Shown here: positions 5,974 through 7,872 of the stretch, piece by piece
How the letters are laid out: each line of letters opens with the position of its first letter
How positions within the stretch are numbered: position 1 is the first letter of the stretch
NCBI GenBank assembly: GCA_031266855.1
Contig: JAISAF010000306.1
Location: 1-7,872, forward strand
Length of the DNA: 7,872 nucleotides
Direction: 5' to 3'
DNA from: Spirochaetales bacterium
GTDB taxonomy: Bacteria > Spirochaetota > Spirochaetia > DTKZ01
The notes under the pieces: model-generated
Seen by the model: only the letters and a program-made list of their open reading frames with translations
What the model was told of the DNA's origin: nothing
Databases searched by the model: none
Position numbers and translations under genes: made by a program

Positions 5974-6903
5974 TCAGCTTACCCGTATTCGCGGATTAAT
6001 ATATGAATACAGCACATCCACCAGGAAGTTCACAAAGCAAAAAACAACCGTAACAAAAATGACACCCCCCTGAATAACAGGAAAATCCCGCTGGTAAATC
6101 GCGGACAGAATAAGCCGCCCCAGGCCAGGAAGAGAAAAAACCTGCTCAATGATAATGCTGCCCCCCAGCATATAACCGAACTGGATACCCGAAAAAGTTA
6201 TCAGCGGCAAAAGAGCGTTCCGCAACGCATGACGGTAACGAATCACCTTATCCGGCAAACCCTTGGATACAGCGGTAATGATATACTCCCTGCCAAGCTC
6301 CACCGACATAGACGTGCGAACCATCCGCACTAAAACCGCCGCGCGATTGATCCCCATAGCAAGCACAGGCAGAACAAGATGCACAGGCGTATCACCACCA
6401 AAAAGAGGGAATATCCGCAACCACACGGAAAACACAAAAAGCAAAAGAATAGCCAGCCAGAACGAAGGAACAGCCATACCAATCTGGGAAAAAATCATAC
6501 CCGCGTAATCCCAGAACGACCAGCGCTTTACCGCCGAAAGAATACCCAAAGGCAAAGCCAGCATATACGCGATACCCATACCCGCGAGAGCTAAAAGCAA
6601 AGTAAGCGGAAAACGGCTCAGAATAAGAGTTGAAACTTTCTCTTCCGACAAAAGGGAACTCCCAAAGTCAAACCTCAGAATGCCACTCAACCATTCCCCA
6701 TACTGCACAAGAACAGGCCTTCCAGTCCCCAGCCGCGCCCGTATCGCCTCCACCGCCTCAGACGGCGCATCAACACCAGCCACGACATAAGCAGGATCCC
6801 CAGGAATAACACGCAAAATAAAAAAAACAACAGTAGAAATAACAAAGACCGTCAAAAAAAGACGCCCTGTTTTTCGCGCAAGCAAGCGGAAAAAAGTTTC
6901 CAT
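5974..6903 (-). CDS. dppB: Dipeptide/oligopeptide ABC transporter permease, DppB type
   Basis: A 309-residue inner-membrane permease of the DppB/OppB family, close to normal length. A basic N-terminus leads into a first membrane segment (about 14-32), then the family words RVIPGDPA (31-38) and RFDFGSSL (77-84). Five more hydrophobic segments lie near 98-124, 133-160, 174-193, 235-255 and 280-300. The EAA loop that contacts the ATPase spans about 207-235 (ITAVSKGL, then RHALRNALLPLI). The C-terminal blocks GSIIIEQVFSLPGLGRL (248-264), RDFPVIQG (272-279) and YINPRIR (301-307) are typical. It is the first transporter gene, 30 nt after cheY, with no terminator or promoter visible in the gap and only a weak ribosome site. 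It pairs with DppC, which is unusually placed two genes away. Confidence 0.94.
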   Translation of the reverse strand: METFFRLLARKTGRLFLTVFVISTVVFFILRVIPGDPAYVVAGVDAPSEAVEAIRARLGTGRPVLVQYGEWLSGILRFDFGSSLLSEEKVSTLILSRFPLTLLLALAGMGIAYMLALPLGILSAVKRWSFWDYAGMIFSQIGMAVPSFWLAILLLFVFSVWLRIFPLFGGDTPVHLVLPVLAMGINRAAVLVRMVRTSMSVELGREYIITAVSKGLPDKVIRYRHALRNALLPLITFSGIQFGYMLGGSIIIEQVFSLPGLGRLILSAIYQRDFPVIQGGVIFVTVVFCFVNFLVDVLYSYINPRIRVS

Positions 6904-6933
6904 ACCAAGGGAAAGGGAAAACCCCGTTCGCCC

Positions 6934-7371
6934 TTATTTGTTAAGCAACGCCACAATCCGCTCCAGAACTTTTTTCCTGTCAAGCGGCTTGATAATATAG
7001 TTTTTCGCGCCAGTAAGAAGAGCCTTCTTCACCAAGTCGTTCTTCCCCAAAGCGCTCACCATAATAACATTAGCGTTTTTATCAAATTCGATAATCTTCT
7101 CCAGCGCCGTTATCCCATCCATCTTCGGCATAGTAATATCCATCGTGACCACATCAACATTCGGAAACAGCTCCTTATATTTCTCCAGCCCCGCCTCCCC
7201 ATCCTCAGCCGTCGCCGCGACCTCAAAACCAACCGAAGTAAGAATCTGACTAAGCTGCTTCGCCACAAAAATCGAATCATCTACAATAAGAACGCGATAA
7301 GGCGCCCCATCAGGCTTTAGCCCCTCGGCCGACGCCTCACCCATACCAGGAAAATCGGACTTTACTTTCAT
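6934..7371 (-). CDS. cheY: Chemotaxis response regulator CheY
   Basis: A 145-residue single receiver domain with no output domain. In motile bacteria phospho-CheY, made by CheA, binds the flagellar motor switch and changes rotation. The receiver covers about residues 25-145: acidic pair Asp31-Asp32, phospho-acceptor Asp78 (VVTMDITMPKMDG), switch Ser106, aromatic switch Tyr125 and Lys128 before Pro129. Residues 1-24 form an N-terminal extension beyond the E. coli-type protein; from memory, treponemal CheY has a comparable extension. The start at ATG 7371 has Shine-Dalgarno AGAGGAG with a 9-nt spacer. In treponemes cheY normally follows cheA-cheW-cheX; here it has its own promoter, no che gene lies upstream within 500 bp, and a peptide importer follows. 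It could be the main CheY of a split cluster or a paralogue; a role in linking uptake to motility is only a guess. Confidence 0.88.
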   Translation of the reverse strand: MKVKSDFPGMGEASAEGLKPDGAPYRVLIVDDSIFVAKQLSQILTSVGFEVAATAEDGEAGLEKYKELFPNVDVVTMDITMPKMDGITALEKIIEFDKNANVIMVSALGKNDLVKKALLTGAKNYIIKPLDRKKVLERIVALLNK

Positions 7372-7380
7372 GAACGCCTG

Positions 7381-7389
7381 CTCCTCTCT
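7381..7389 (-). promoter_or_regulatory. Ribosome binding site of cheY
   Basis: On the minus strand AGAGAGGAG lies 9 nt upstream of ATG 7371. No alternative in-frame ATG has a comparable site, so this supports the start that includes the 24-residue N-terminal extension. Confidence 0.7.
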
Positions 7390-7410
7390 ACAGAAATACT
7401 CTCACAAAAA

Positions 7411-7439
7411 ATTATACCCGTTTCCCCAAAATCTTTCAA
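7411..7439 (-). promoter_or_regulatory. Sigma70-type promoter of the cheY-dpp operon
   Basis: On the minus strand, TTGAAA (7434-7439) and a perfect TATAAT (7411-7416) are separated by exactly 17 nt. The predicted start is near 7404, giving a leader of about 33 nt before the cheY ATG. Repeat DNA begins immediately upstream of the -35 box. No operator or riboswitch is recognised. It is the only convincing promoter for the five-gene unit. Confidence 0.8.
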
Positions 7440-7456
7440 GCCATCGGAGGGCGCCT

Positions 7457-7550
7457 CCCCGGTGCTTCGCGCCGGGGCCGGGCTTTCCGCTCCAAGTCCT
7501 CGGATTTGCCCATGCAAATCCTGTGGGCTTTCCGCTACAATCCCTGGCGC
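7457..7550 (+). repeat. Palindromic repeat family A, copy 3
   Basis: The element opens with a 9-bp hairpin (7457-7465 with 7469-7477, loop TTC, one T-G pair). GGGCTTTCCGCT follows at 7480-7491 and again at 7525-7536, 45 nt apart. Between them GGATTTGC (7502-7509) pairs with GCAAATCC (7514-7521) around CCAT. It sits just upstream of the cheY promoter, oriented away from the operon. The frame reading GFPLQ...GFPLQ is open through it, but there is no evidence of translation. Confidence 0.8.
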
Positions 7551-7594
7551 GCGCACCAGCGGCTAACGGTAGCCGTAAAAGCAGACCCGCGACC

Positions 7595-7687
7595 CCCTGC
7601 CCGGCGTAGTCTCCAGACTACGCCGCCCTAAAAGCAAGGCTCCCGCCTTGCGCCTGGAAACAGACCTGCAAGCGTAACGGTCGCCTG
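7595..7687 (+). repeat. Direct repeat, copy 1 (93 nt)
   Basis: This matches 7780-7872 over 93 nt with three differences by eye; the two copies start 185 nt apart. Each holds two hairpins: GGCGTAGTCT-CC-AGACTACGCC and GCAAGGC-TCCC-GCCTTGC. No gene is present in 7440-7872. Confidence 0.8.
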
Positions 7688-7780
7688 TAAGCGTGGTGGC
7701 GGCAGCCGGAACCGGGAAAGGACGGGCCGCGGACGGCCTGCGGATTTCCGCAGACGGAAATCCGGGGAACCTCTAAAAAC
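7668..7780 (-). repeat. Palindromic repeat family B, minus-strand copy
   Basis: Read on the minus strand this matches 370-487, including the 23-base identical core (7691-7713) and hairpin CGGATTTCCG-CAGA-CGGAAATCCG (7741-7764). An overlapping alternative hairpin, CTGCGGA-TT-TCCGCAG (about 7739-7754), uses the same bases. It fills the space between the two 93-nt direct repeats and overlaps the end of the first. Confidence 0.8.
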
Positions 7781-7872
7781 CCTGCTCGGCGTAGTCTCCA
7801 GACTACGCCGCCCCAAAAGCAAGGCTCCCGCCTTGCGCCTGGAGACAGACCTGCAAGCGTAACGGTCGCCTG
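7780..7872 (+). repeat. Direct repeat, copy 2 (runs to window end)
   Basis: This is the second copy of 7595-7687, with the same two hairpins. The match continues to the last base, so its true end is outside the window and more copies may follow. Confidence 0.8.

Noticed and set aside
4889..6073. Long open frame on the plus strand (394 codons) across the ATPase and dppB genes
   Set aside because: It is antisense to the conserved fused ATPase, has basic low-information sequence and no recognisable domain; it is a by-product of GC-rich codon use on the other strand.
7372..7410. Riboswitch or leader regulator upstream of cheY
   Set aside because: The predicted leader is only about 33 nt and contains no stem-loop of note.
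7370..7609. Plus-strand open frame running through family A copy 3
   Set aside because: Its sequence is almost entirely repeat translation, it overlaps the cheY promoter and start, and no ribosome site is evident.
370..7780. Composite transposon bounded by inverted repeats
   Set aside because: There is no transposase or integrase between the copies, and the same family is scattered in fragments elsewhere in the window.

Overview
The window looks like chromosome from a treponeme-type spirochaete, possibly one of the moderately high-GC insect-gut Treponema. This is inference from three signs: a CheY protein with the treponemal-style N-terminal extension, fairly GC-rich coding DNA, and intergenic DNA packed with palindromic repeats. 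No 16S or other marker gene is present.

The core (1344-7371) is one minus-strand transcription unit of five genes. It starts at a clear sigma70-type promoter (TTGAAA-17 nt-TATAAT, 7411-7439). Reading 3' to 5' on the plus strand, the order is cheY, the permease dppB, a fused double ATPase (DppD-DppF in one 667-residue chain), the substrate-binding lipoprotein dppA, and the permease dppC. Gaps between genes are 5 to 30 nt, and a strong hairpin follows dppC (1306-1330). Together the last four genes make a complete dipeptide/oligopeptide-type ABC importer: DppA captures the substrate outside the membrane, DppB and DppC form the channel, and the fused ATPase drives it. The substrate cannot be read from sequence. 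CheY is the chemotaxis response regulator, here placed first in a nutrient-uptake operon instead of in a che cluster.

Both ends of the window (1-600 and 7440-7872) and the dppC 3' flank (1200-1330) are built from dispersed palindromic repeats. Two families are recognisable. Family A (1-80, 3779-3910 and 7457-7550) has two copies of GGGCTTTCCGCT exactly 45 nt apart around a hairpin whose stem changes by compensated substitutions. Family B (370-487 and inverted at 7668-7780) carries GGATTTCCG hairpins. Several other perfect hairpins have unrelated stems but similar small loops.

The most striking observation is that the middle family A copy lies inside the coding sequence of dppA, in frame, between the start codon and the lipoprotein signal peptide. 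Removing 231 nt (77 codons) between two 8-bp ATAAAAAA repeats would restore an ordinary 28-residue lipoprotein leader ending in FTGC. This resembles in-frame palindromic elements known from Rickettsia, but in a spirochaete and in an export signal.

A separate AT-rich island (about 600-1195) carries one plus-strand gene for a small acidic protein of unknown function (689-1033) with its own likely promoter. Its composition differs sharply from the operon, and repeat fragments in the same orientation lie on both sides, suggesting acquired DNA.
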